A DNA stretch of 64,000 nt from Ampullaceana balthica (taxonomy: Eukaryota; Mollusca; Gastropoda; Lymnaeidae), in NCBI GenBank assembly GCA_944989445.1, contig CALYLW010000124.1, forward strand, positions 2,501 through 66,500, read 5' to 3'. The position numbers and the translations under genes were made by a program. This document shows, piece after piece, positions 37,826 through 48,425 of the stretch; positions within the stretch are counted from its first letter, which is position 1, and each line of letters opens with the position of its first letter. The notes under the pieces are model-generated. The model worked only from the letters and a program-made list of their open reading frames with translations. It made no database searches and was not told the origin of the DNA.

Positions 37826-39690
37826 TAATAAGTCAATCTCTCTCACGCGTCAAGTGTATTCAAATAAATCATCAAATTAAAGACCAACTGTTTCATCTGG
37901 TCCCAGACATCAACAAGTCTTGAAGTGGAAATCACATAACGCGATGTCTTCTGTACCGGTTAACACTGTCAGCTATGGCTTTTAATATCAACTGTAACTA
38001 CCTTTATAAATGTGCTATTTAAAGTAGAAAAATGAAGGCGTCGCTCCTACTTTGAGGGTGTCGTGATATTGAATATATGAGACAATTTGATCGTGGTCCA
38101 AGTCTCTAACAATTCACTTGCGTAGGCCGTGTCTATACTCATCGGAAATGTCCAATATAAATTCATACGTGTGGAAGATTTAAATAAATAGCGGGTGTAT
38201 ACACCAGGAAAATTGCTTTTTTTTTACACCAGTTGGGTGAACTCGGTAGGAGGAAGTGGGACAGAGACCACTGAACACCCTTTGTGAGTAGCAGAAGTGG
38301 AGGGCGTGCAGAAGATTGCGGTCTCTGGTCTCCATTAGATTTTTTTTTCTTTTCAGGGAGACCATAGTTCAGAGAATATGGGCACAAAGTGGACAAAATG
38401 GTAAAACTAAAATTCCTGCAAGAAATACATTTGGCTGTAACGCTTAGGGTGGAATATTCGTCGACTTGTGACCCTAATTGTCTTTGAATGTTGAAAAAAT
38501 TATATGGATGTTAAAGGTAAATGTTTATAGTTTGAATCAAAATTGTACATTTTGGATTATCAAAAAAATGTAATACTATCTAATGAGATGAATTTATTTA
38601 AATTTAAACCAGTTACTTTAGTATGCATAAGTTGAACATTTTTTTAACAGTTAAAATATGTTCAGTTCAAAATTCTGTCTCCACTATTCGCTGTAAATAA
38701 TCGGAGTTTGTACTTGAAAGTAAAACCAACGAAATTTAATTACATAATTGAAACTGTATTTTTGTTTGTTTGTTTGTTTTGTTTTTTGTTTTTTTTGTTT
38801 TTTAACTTCTCAAGATTTCTTTCAACTTAGTGGAATTTAAACATTTCGTTAGCCAGCTGCTCGTCACAGCTGTTAATTGCTGGTTGTTTAACGAGGCACA
38901 TCAAAAGATAACACAGAAGCTAATGGTAGGATTGCTCCTCTGAGGCCATTCAGCCGCATTTGTTTGTGGAAAGAGATTATCAAAATTTCGTCACTCAAAA
39001 TGAGGTCCTCTTGAAAAAGATACAGAAACGTTTGATGGGATTGTAAAGAAATGTTACAAAACGCTCGACATAAGTGTTAAAATGCGTCAAATTATTATTT
39101 TCCTTTTTAACATCGATGGAAACCTCAGTTTTGATCGACTGATTGTCATTCTTTGCTCACAAGATACGAAATCGAAATGTTTCATCTTGGGCGTGCAAAC
39201 TAATCATAAAGCGTTCATCTCGGGTATACAGCAGAGATTTCAAAGCGGTTTGATTATTTTGAGGGTTTTTTTTTGGAAAGACATTTATAAATAGAAACGA
39301 TGATATCACATGGCGGTGATAGATCTTCACATCATCGTTATCAAGGGATTTTAACACATCGACGTGACTGAATCGTTTAGCGTACGATTTGTGATCAATG
39401 AGACTACACTTCTCTGCATTCCTTCAGTTTCATCCCACTGTATTACCATCTTACTTGGCGCCTAATGTTTTAATGATTACAATGAGAAAAAAATTATATC
39501 ATTTTATTTAAAACCAACAAAAATACTCGTCTTGTAGGATTTTTTTAATATTACAAAGATGGACATATTTCGTTGAGCATTTGTGAATTATCGTATAATA
39601 TAAGTTTTATTTTCAATACATTGTATACATCCATCACTGCAACATCAAGATTTGATAAGTCTTTGACATTTTAATTAACCAAAGGCGTGT
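37826..39690. other. intergenic sequence
   Basis: No supported gene. A T-rich (GTTT)n-like stretch lies at about 38762-38802. Confidence 0.5.
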
Positions 39691-39694
39691 CTGT

Positions 39695-39890
39695 CTTTCT
39701 CTCTCTCTCTCTCTCTTTGTCTCTCTCACTCTGACTCTCTTCTTCTCTGTCCCTCTCTCTGTCTCTGCTGCCTCTCTCTTTTTCTGTTTGTCGTGGTTTC
39801 TCTTTGTCTCTGTCTCCTTCTCCCCCTCTGCCTCTATCCGTTTGCCTTTATCTTTCTCTCTGTCTCTATCTCTCCGCTTACCCCCCCCCC
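39695..39890. repeat. CT-rich low-complexity tract
   Basis: Imperfect CTCTCT/CTGTCTC runs ending in a C run at 39880-39890. Confidence 0.9.
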
Positions 39891-40300
39891 TTCAAATGGT
39901 TTCCAACAGAAATAAATAGAATAACGGCCGGTGAATACCCACTGACCCGACAAACAATGGCTAAAGACCGATGTCCCTCCTGATTATCTTAAGACGTACA
40001 GAGGGGGTATCATCCGGAAATACGACATGTCAATGCAATGACAATTTCATTTGAACAAAGGATTGATCTGTGCACAGATTACCCGGAGGTCATCAAGGAC
40101 GACTGTGATAACCAGGTTTATCTGACAGGTTGGACCTCTAATGAGGGATCGGAAATTTATCTTAGACAGCCGGGGACATTTCTTAGACAAATATATGACA
40201 GTATTGAGTAGTGAGTGCCACAAAATCTGATAGAATCTGCTTTTCATTATGTTAGTGTTGGATGCAAAAAAAAATTAAATTTACCTCGACCTCTAACTGC
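39891..40300. other. intergenic spacer
   Basis: Nothing recognised. Confidence 0.5.
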
Positions 40301-40367
40301 AGTCTGTTTCTCGTTCTCTCTGTCTCTCTCTTTCATTTTTTCTCTGTCTCTCTCTGTCTCTCTCTCG

Positions 40368-40401
<34 letters not shown>

Positions 40402-40490
40402 CTCTCTCTCAAATACACACACACACACACAAGAGAGAAAGAGTGTGTAACCTTTCCTCTGAGTTTCTGTACTCTTGTCTCTCTCTCTCT
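40301..40490. repeat. compound (CT)n / (CTTT)n / (CA)n microsatellite
   Basis: CT dinucleotides, a CTTT run at about 40378-40400, then (CA)n at 40415-40430 and more CT. The overlapping 60-110-codon frames are low-complexity artefacts. Confidence 0.95.
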
Positions 40491-40935
40491 ATTTATCAAT
40501 CTGATATAAAGCATTGTCTCTCTAGACATAAATGTAATCTTTTTACCTAAATTTTCTACATTCGCTTTTGTGTCTGTATGTCCATTTGCCTATCGGGTCA
40601 AATCTAAAAATTCAATGTTCATACACATTCACCTGTTGTTCCATCCATTCGTTTGAATTTTGGCGGACACACATATCAACTGTAACAATACATGTCATAA
40701 TAAAATATCATTTACATAAAGAAAACAAGTCGTCTTTATTTGGGTTCAAGTCTCGGGCTTTTTATTAAGTTTCCCATCTGATTTCATTATATCTTGGAAA
40801 AACAATAAAATTATAAATTCGCATCTGTCCAGCCAACATTTCCCTCATTCACCAGCAAAATGTGTTCATTTGAGTTTAACTCACCAAACTGTGTTGCTGT
40901 GTGCCAGGAATCTTTCAGCCATAACTTTAAAATAA
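40491..40935. other. intergenic spacer
   Basis: Nothing recognised. Confidence 0.5.
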
Positions 40936-41166
40936 ATCTAATATATAAAGATGAAAGTTTGTTTGTTACCCATAGAATTCCACATCGTTGGACCTAGGGT
41001 GCTGAAATTTTGCATGGGACTCTCATTTGACCCGGGACGGGTCATAGGCTATGTTTCAACCCCAAGTGACCACCCCTAAATTTCTTCTTTTTTTTAAATT
41101 TTTTTTTAAATAAAATTTGTTTACTATTTTTTAAATTGTGAAACGCCGGGTACCCCAGCTAGAATT
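40936..41166 (+). mobile_element. short Helitron-like non-autonomous element
   Basis: Begins TCTAATATATAAAGATGAAA followed by GTTTGTTTGTTACC and ends GAAACGCCGGGTACCCCAGC plus TAGA. This start/end style is common among short Helitron-derived repeats. It contains GCTGAAATTTTGCATGGGA, and is ~230 bp and non-coding. Confidence 0.6.
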
Positions 41167-41696
41167 CAATAAAATTGCGTTCTACTTAATTCCCAATTGT
41201 GCAGCCAGAGCTAACCGCTTGGAGGCTACATGTTACAAATATGATGTTTTCCATTAAACTTGAACCGACTACTTTCAAAAGATAGGTACGATACTCATTT
41301 GACCATCTGACCACCGGCTAGCATATGCAACTAAAAATTTTGGGCGCAGTTCAAAATAAAATAGTGTGGACTAGTTATAAGCTTTGATATGTTTTTTTTT
41401 AAATAGCTTTACCATTGAGTTCACCCCACGTTTTTATTTACGCCCTCTGCCAGTATTGTCACTTAGTTTCATTTACTCCCATTTTCAAACACTCAAGCTG
41501 GCAGCTAAAAAAAACATATTTTTAAATTATTTTTTAAACTTTTCTCTCCATTTTTAAAATGCATGATCTTAAAAAATAATATTGAATCTTGTACATGTAG
41601 CTATCTGTCATTTTGTCCTTATGTAAATTGTTTAATACAAAAGATCCCCATGGACTGATTCAATATGCTCTAAAAATAAACACTCACAAAGAGTTA
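41167..41696. other. intergenic spacer
   Basis: AT-rich, with no feature recognised. Confidence 0.5.
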
Positions 41697-42272
41697 TTAA
41701 ATTAAACAACCCCGTAAAAACAAAGTTTTTGACTATAAATCCCTTATAGATGAGACATAACTAAAAGTATTGATTATATTCAAACATTTACAGACTGAAT
41801 CTGTCTTAACTCAACTTTGCATCATAACCCTAGTGGGGGGGGGGAGGGGTGGGTGGGGGGAGAGGGGAAAAGTCTGGTCACCGATTCGCTTGACCGAGCT
41901 CAGAGTGACACGTAAAATGTAAACAAAAGCGCACCGTCGTTTCGTTGGGTCGCCTCAATGCTCAAACTTTCACGTGGCAAAAAAACAATAACAAATCGTG
42001 AATTAAAATTACATACCTCATATAAGGATAAACTAAAAATGCATTAATTTAATTACGGTACGTTCGATCGATCTGAAATTTTGATACGATGCATTGTTAG
42101 GTAAGACGGGTCCGTGTGCCAAATTTCAGTTCGATCGGATCATTGGAAGTGGGTCATTTTCGACTTTTGTTTTTCCGCCCGCCGAACCCATGAGATGATG
42201 AGAGAGAGACAGAGAGAGAGACAGACAGACAGAGAGAGACGGCGGTGAAGTTAATATAAGGGATTTAAAAAT
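41697..42272 (+). mobile_element. family A element, subfamily 1, complete
   Basis: Order of parts: leader GTAAAAACAAAGTTTTTGAC, subterminal repeat AAATCCCTTATA, a G-run block at 41836-41870, core TTCGATCGATCTGAAATTTT, CTTTTGTTTTTCCGCCCGCC, a GA microsatellite at 42195-42240, then GGCGGTGAAG and the inverted subterminal repeat TATAAGGGATTT. It is nearly identical to the copy at 61903-62471 about 20 kb away, so transposition or duplication was recent. No ORF; a minus-strand frame here only reads through the microsatellite. Confidence 0.9.
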
Positions 42273-42757
42273 ATGTTCGTTTATTGCGTTTGTTGTTCTG
42301 GTTGGTTGATGCTGTGATGTCGTTCGGTTTGATTCCGTCAGTCCCAGGCAGATTGAATGTGTACATTGATCCAATTCCACAGCATGGAAACATTTCAATG
42401 CATAAAAAATTCATCAGCATTTTTTATTTTATTTTATTTAAGGAGATTTTTATTAATTATTTCTATTAATTTTGGGTCAAGCATGTTGAAATCGTTTTAT
42501 AATTTTGATTTGCAAAAAATATTTGTAAAATGTAATTAATATTGATTGATTAATATCAAGTGAATATAAACCAAAGTTTTTACGATAATTTCCATACTAC
42601 TGAAGCAAATTATTTTATTGCTAACAGTCTTCAAGTGAATTGAGTGAGCTGTCAAATGTGGCTGGATCATTTTTCTTTATATCCAGAGCAACATTCTCAA
42701 CTAAACAAAGAGCCTCTTCTTTCAACATTGATGAACTTGCCCCTCCCTCTCCCATCT
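42273..42757. other. intergenic spacer
   Basis: AT-rich, nothing recognised. Confidence 0.5.
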
Positions 42758-42771
42758 CTCTCTCTCTGTCC

Positions 42772-42823
<52 letters not shown>

Positions 42824-42857
42824 CTCACGCACACACACACATACACACACACTCCAC
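42758..42857. repeat. (CT)n followed by (CA)n microsatellite
   Basis: CTGTCTGT steps, a pure CT run, then CACACACACACA. Confidence 0.95.
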
Positions 42858-43054
42858 AGGGAAGGATCACTAGTCTAGTATATAAATGTCATATAAAAAT
42901 ATATTTATTTATATAATACGTGTATATTATGTAGAGAGAGAGGTAAACTTATCGCTATATGGTTTCTGTTTCTCAGTATATCTGTAAATCTCTTTCTGTT
43001 TAGTTTTATCAATGTGTTTAACGTAGTTATTATTAGTCTACCGCTCAAAATATC

Positions 43055-43165
43055 TCCCTTGATCTCTCTCTCTCTCCCTTCCTCCCTCCCTCTCTCTCTC
43101 TCTCTCTCTCTGCCCCTGTCTGTCTATCTATCTATCTCTCTATCTCTGTCTCTCTCTCTCTCGCT
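43055..43165. repeat. CT-rich microsatellite
   Basis: CTCTCT runs interrupted by CCTCCCTC and TATCTATC steps. Confidence 0.93.
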
Positions 43166-43563
43166 CATGGGCACCCTAAAGTACCACTAACAAACATGCC
43201 TCAAGCCCCCCTTGGTCAGCCTGCCTTGTCTGCCTGCCTCGACGCACTCCCATGGCCCCAGTGATTGGAGACGCCAGATATGTTTACCATACGATGAAAA
43301 TTATGATGCGTCCACATGCAGTCGCGTCATATCCGTCATCAACATGAGATCCGTGACGCCTCCTGTGCAGTATCAGACACTACAGAACAAGCCCATATCG
43401 ATTCCAGCAAGTGCCAGGCCCTAACACGCCTGGTGGAAATTTTTATAATCAGATTGTTTGACATCGTCTAGATCATTGGCTCTCTGAATACTCTGGATTC
43501 TTCTGTAATAATTAGTTGTTTAAACTCGATATGACGCCATTTGAAAACGCGAAATGTTTATAA
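43166..43563. other. intergenic spacer
   Basis: A 70-codon frame at 43212-43424 has no recognised domain, and no gene is called. Confidence 0.45.
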
Positions 43564-43571
43564 CTTTAGAG

Positions 43572-44362
43572 CAGGGGTCTCCAAACTTTTCTGCTGGAGG
43601 GCCGCATTAACTGTCAATCAAGCAGTTTGGGGGCCGACTACACACTAGAGATCAAAATAAGAAAGCATAAAAACACAGATGATGTTTTTAAATATATATT
43701 TAATTTTATTATATTTATAATATTAATGTTATTTAATATTATATTTAATATTACTTAATAATACATTGGTACACTGCACATAAATACCTGTATTCGAGCA
43801 ACTGCATTTCATCTGAGGAACTGGCCACATCTGCTTCAAATGGATTTTGAATTAAACTCACTTCTTCTGCCTTTGAATCCAAGTCAGAAAACCGCTCCTG
43901 AAACTGCAGGTTGAGGTCTTTGATGATCTCGCATGCAAATGATGTAGGGAACTCAGCTGTTGCCTCGGCTATGAAGACCTTGCACTGCTGAAAGTGTGTC
44001 AAGTTGTTGGCCTGTACTTGTTCCAAAAACAAGACAAGTTTGATCTGAAAGTCTTTAGGTGATTGTATAGATCAAAAACTAGATTTTTCTCTCCTTGTAG
44101 CTTTAGGTTCACACATAGCGCTGTTTGACTAGCGGTAATGCGCGCCTCGATAGCACTCTCTTTAGTAATGAAATCATATGAAACTCTTCATTTAGTGAGA
44201 GCTTTTGTCGAATTTCGGAAAAGGCGTTGTTTGCTTTCGCTAGTGTTATTCGCGAAGCTTTGTGGTAAACTACAGGTAAAAAAGTATCTTTTTTTTTAGA
44301 GATTAAAAGGTCTCCAGGGGCCGGATGAGAGGGCCTCGCGAGCCGTAGTTTGGAGACCCCTG
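43572..44362. mobile_element. third non-autonomous hAT element with 8-bp target-site duplication
   Basis: Terminal inverted repeats CAGGGGTCTCCAAACTTTTC (left) and its right counterpart GTTTGGAGACCCCTG, the classic end of one large hAT lineage. Subterminal GGGCCG motifs lie on both sides. An exact 8-bp direct repeat, CTTTAGAG, is at 43564-43571 and 44363-44370. The element is 791 bp and holds a transposase fragment on the minus strand. A separate right-end fragment of the same family lies at 50690-50765. Confidence 0.95.
43751..44032 (-). pseudogene. hAT transposase fragment (ZBED5/GTF2IRD2-like lineage)
   Basis: A 93-codon minus-strand frame. It contains NNLTHFQQC, then LQFQERFSDLDSKAEEVSL and NPFEADVASSSDEMQLLEY. 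This order (N-x-x-H-F-x-x-C, then x-F-x-x-R-F-x-D, then NPF-x-x-D-V-x-x-x-x-x-E-x-Q-L-E) is that of the region before the dimerisation domain in this hAT transposase lineage. The frame stops before the dimerisation domain and lacks the catalytic core. It lies entirely inside the 791-bp hAT element. Confidence 0.8.
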
Positions 44363-44439
44363 CTTTAGAGCATTGAGTTTTTGAGTACTTAAATTTAAAG
44401 TTGATAGAGGTAGGATTACCAGTTGGTTATTTTAACTAA

Positions 44440-45404
44440 TGTTTAATTTCCTTGTAAGTAACGGTTAACTCAGGAGTTCCACAGGGAACTGTGGTAGGTC
44501 CCTTACTTTTTTAAATTTATATAAATGATTTACCCAACAACATCTTAACAAGAAAAAAAAGCTAGGTAATTAGCTGATGATTGTATAATCTATAGAACAA
44601 TTAAATCAAAACAAGATAGGACAATCATACACAAAGACATAGATGAATAGATAAAATGGGAAACTAACTGGAGTATGTCTTTCTGCCCAAAAAAGTGCCA
44701 ACTGTTAAGAGTAACAAGGAAAATGAAACAAATAAACTCAAAATATTTCATTCATGAAAAAGAACTAACCCAAACTAAAGATGCAAAATGCTTCGGAGTA
44801 ATAATAGATGAGAAACTATCATGGAATCACCATGTCAATGAAGTTTTTTTTTAATCAAACAAAACCTTAGGCTTTATAAAATAAACTTTTAAAGATGTAA
44901 TAGAGATATAAAACTAAAATGCTACCTCACTTTGGTGAGACCTGTACAAAAAATGCATCTTCTGTTCACCAAAGAAAACATTGATAATTTTCTTTAATTC
45001 AAAAAAGAGCTGCCAGATTCATTACTGGAGAATATTCACAACTGACAAGAATAACACCATTAGTTAAATCATTAAACCTTGAAACTCAAGAGGATAGAAG
45101 AACCAATAGTAAAGTATTAATTATACATAAAGCAATTAATTCTAATTTGATTTAAAGATAATTAATGCAACACTCAGATAGACATAAGGTTAAAAACTCC
45201 TTTCTTTTTCCGTATGCAAGAACAAACACATACAAATTTTCGTTCTTCCCGTACGGAATTCGGGCGTGGAATGGGTTGCCTGAAGAAACAAGGAAACCAA
45301 CACTTTATCACAATTTAAAACTCTAATAAGAATGCAGGATTAGACACAAACCATAAATAAGCGTAGGACGCAATAATCATCTGTATAGAAGGAGCGTCTG
45401 TAAC

Positions 45405-45435
<31 letters not shown>
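44440..45435 (+). pseudogene. family L LINE (Jockey/CR1 group) reverse transcriptase, broken, with GATAA tail
   Basis: Opens with NSGVPQGTVVGPLLF at 44467-44510, the RT motif around the G-V-P-Q-G loop, then an in-frame stop and INDLPNNI. ADDC (about 44573) is the catalytic Y/F-A-D-D box; the residue before A is Leu here. WETNWSMSFCPKKCQLLRV, FGVIIDEKLSWNHHVNEV, RAARFITGEYS and FRAWNGLPEE-like motifs follow in order, with the expected FPYGIRAWNGLPEE near 45245-45285. Several stops and frameshifts are present. The 3' end is a run of GATAA units at 45408-45432, the microsatellite tail of the family. The 5' part (endonuclease) is missing, as expected for 5'-truncated LINE insertions. Confidence 0.88.
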
Positions 45436-45716
45436 AAAGATTCAGATTTTTCAAAACATAAATTTATATAACAAGTTTTGGTTACTGGGTTTTTTCCGAT
45501 GACTCTTTTAATAGGTTGTTTTGGTTTTAGTTTTGTACCAGTGACTGATGTTTCTAAAAGCAAAAGCGTCATTGTTTAAAAGATAAACAAATTAGGAGGA
45601 CTAATTACAGAGAGCTGATTAAACATTACCTGTCGTAAGATGCAAACTTATTTAGCTTTTTTGCCATCAACTCTTATGATATTCAAATGTGACTTGATTG
45701 TAAAATACAGAAGTTC

Positions 45717-46300
45717 TTGCCTCGGCACTCACACCTCTCTATAAAGAAATTCTTGCCTCTCCCCCACACCTCTTGTTGCCTCAGCCCCACACCTCTCTAT
45801 ACAGAAGTTATTGCCTCTCCCCACACCTCTCTATACAGAAGTTCTTGCTTCAGGCCCACACCTCTCTATAAAGGAGTTTTTTTCCTCGGCCACCACACCT
45901 CTTTATACAGAACTGCTTGCCTCGGCCCCCACACCTCTGTATACAGAAGTTCTTACCTCGGCCACCACACCTCTTTGTGCAGAAGTTTTTGCCTCGGCAA
46001 CCACACTTATCTTTACAGAAGTTCTAGCCTCACCCCCATACCTCTTTGTTCAGACGCTCTTACCTCTCCCCCACACCTCTTTATACAGAACTGCTTGCCT
46101 CGGCCCCCACGCCTCTATATACAGAAGTTCTTACTCCCACAATTCTTTATACAGAAGTGATTGCCCCGGCCCCCACACCACTCAAAACAGAAGTTCTTAC
46201 TCCCACACTTCATTATACAGAAGTTATTACCTCTCTCCCACACCCCTTTATACAGAAGTGATTGCCTCGGCCACCACACCTCTCTGTATAGAGTCTTGGA
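45717..46300. repeat. minisatellite, ~36-bp unit, about 16 copies, open on the plus strand
   Basis: Units contain CACACCTCTCTATACAGAAG and TTCTTGCCTCGGCCCC. Plus-strand frames of 147 and 180 codons encode a 12-residue repeat (PTPLYTEVLASA-like). The repeat is read in two frames as 35-37-bp units shift phase, which argues against selection for a protein. Confidence 0.95.
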
Positions 46301-47040
46301 AACATCCGGCCCGTGCCATACCCGCCATGTTAACGGTACTATTTCAATGTTGAGATAACTCTCACTGTTTGCTGTCCATGTTATCCCGCCTGTTGTGAAT
46401 AGCTCTTTCTATAGACCTAAACCGCGGCTAGTGAAGCCATCAGACGTAGCCGGTGAGACCATTCGTCCATCAAGTACATGATCTAATGTGAAGCATTTTC
46501 CTTGCTGTTTGTCAAGACTTTGTTGACTATGTGAGAGATAGCCAAGAAATTATGTATTCGTGAATGCTTATTCAATCAAATTCCAATCAAGATCACGGTC
46601 AGTAAATCATTTTAAAAGCTCCGATCACGAGGCACACTTCAAAAAATTACATAAAATGAAGTTTAATTTTTTCTTTAAATACAACATTAAATTGATATGT
46701 ATCGGTTGGGGATGATCGAGACTAAATGATGACATTGTTTGTATTTGATGGATGTGGTTTTTATTGTTGTATTTACACGATTAATACTTTTCAGTTTGTG
46801 ACATGAGCTAATATAGATACAGTTTGGCTTCATCAACTATCACCTCACGTTTCAGAACAAATTAAAAATAAAAATTCAAACTTGTTGCTTCAAAGTTTTT
46901 ATTTGGACTAATTGGGTTTTCCCAGTGTTTCTTTTTTTTCCCTTTCATTTTTAAGTTTTTAACTACCGTATTATTTTTTTAAGCGGGGATGAAGGTTGGA
47001 AAAATGGTAAAAAAATAATAAGAAGAAGAAAATACTTTTT
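46301..47040. other. intergenic spacer
   Basis: AT-rich, with no feature recognised. Confidence 0.5.
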
Positions 47041-47430
47041 AAACAATCTTTTTTTTTAAATAAACACGCTTTTATTTTCTTCTCTTTAATCCACTTAAAA
47101 TTATAGACTGAAACGCGCTGAACTCCCCTTATATAACACGGGAATTTTGTAATTGAGGGCTGGAGTGAAACCAGTGAGCCGTGGAGGTCAACTCTAGCAG
47201 ACGACTAAACATTCTAAATATAGATAAACTAAAAATTGAATAATTTAATTACGGTACATTCGATCGATCTGAAATTTTGATACAATGCATTGTCATCCAA
47301 GATCTATCTGTGGTAAAATATTGAGATCTCTAGGACCATCAGAAGTGGTTTAATTTTACGTTACAAGATTTGACGGAAGGATGGATGGATGGAAAATACA
47401 ACATACAAACAGTGTGAGTTAAATAAAAGC
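47041..47430 (+). mobile_element. family A element, subfamily 2, preceded by MITE-arm sequence
   Basis: Starts with the word ACACGCTTTTATTTTCTTCT, related to the arms of the MITE at 6083-6491. The family A core TTCGATCGATCTGAAATTTT (47260-47279) and the subfamily-2 block AAGATCTATCTGTGGTAAAA follow. It ends with GTGAGTTAAATAAAAGC, and matches the minus-strand copy at 5485-5800. Confidence 0.82.
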
Positions 47431-47451
47431 TTGTAACTTGTAATAAAAGAA

Positions 47452-47942
47452 CCCCGTAAAAACAAAGTTTTTGACTATAAATCCCTTATATATGAGACAT
47501 AACTAAAAGTATTGATTATGTTCAAAAGAGACCAACATTTACAGACTGAACCCGAAATTATCTCCCCTGGCTTTAAAACTGGGGGAAGGGGGTGTGGACA
47601 TGGACGGGTGGCGTCAACGCGTTAACTCAACTCCAGGTGGTTTACCTGGTTTAAACACGAGATGTGTTCAACGGTGGCTGGCCTGAAATCAAGTGACCCG
47701 TAAAATGTAAACGATAGCGACCGCTACATATAGTTTATATCGATAAACTAAAAATGCATTAATTTAATAACTGTACGTTCGATCGATCTGAAATTTTGAT
47801 ACGATGCATTGCTACGTGACACGGGTCCGTGTACCAAATTTCAGCTCGATGGCATGACGGGAAGTGGGTCATATTTTACTTTTGTTTTTCCGCGGGCCCA
47901 AGACAGAGACGGCGGTGAAGTTAATATAAGGGATTTAAAAAT
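47452..47942 (+). mobile_element. family A element, subfamily 1, nearly complete
   Basis: Leader GTAAAAACAAAGTTTTTGAC, subterminal repeat AAATCCCTTATA, core, CTTTTGTTTTTCCGCGGGCC and the closing TATAAGGGATTT (about 47924-47935). It is more diverged and slightly shorter than the copies at 41.7 and 61.9 kb. It lies 22 bp after another A copy in the same orientation. Confidence 0.88.
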
Positions 47943-47989
47943 GGTAAGGGGTGGGTGAAAAGTTGGAAACATCTTCAAACAGGGAATAA

Positions 47990-48425
47990 TTGGCGTTGTA
48001 ACACTCATGGCCGTCTCATCCAATAGGCACAGTAACAATAGGTGCTGTAACACTCATGGCCATCTCATCCATTAGGCACAGTAACAATATGTGTTGTTAC
48101 ACTCATGGCCGTCTGATCCAATAGGCACAGTAACAATAGGTGCTGTAACACTCATGGCCATCTCATCCATTGGGCATAGTAACAATATGTGTTGTAACAC
48201 TCATGGCCGTCTCATCCAATAGGCACAGTAACAAAAGGTGCTGTAACACTCATGGCCATCTCATCCATTGGGCACAGTAACAATATGTGTTGTAACACTC
48301 ATGGCCGTCTCATCCATCAGGGACAGTAACAATATGTTTTGTAACACTCATGGCCGTCTCATCCATTAGGAAGAGTAGCAATAGGTGTCGTAACACACAT
48401 GACCGACTCATTCTTTAGGAACAGT
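47990..48425. repeat. satellite array, 49-bp unit, about 9 copies, dimeric
   Basis: Units contain TAACACTCATGGCCGTCTCA and TAGGCACAGTAACAATA. Alternating units carry GGTGCTG/GGCCATC and ATGTGTTG/GGCCGTC, giving a 98-bp higher-order period. Confidence 0.94.

Noticed and set aside
40215..40550. Ser/Leu-rich and Arg/Glu-rich frames
   Set aside because: They read through CT, CTTT and CA microsatellites.
44440..45435. LTR retrotransposon or endogenous retrovirus
   Set aside because: The RT motifs are of the non-LTR type, and there are no long terminal repeats, protease or integrase. The GATAA tail is LINE-like.
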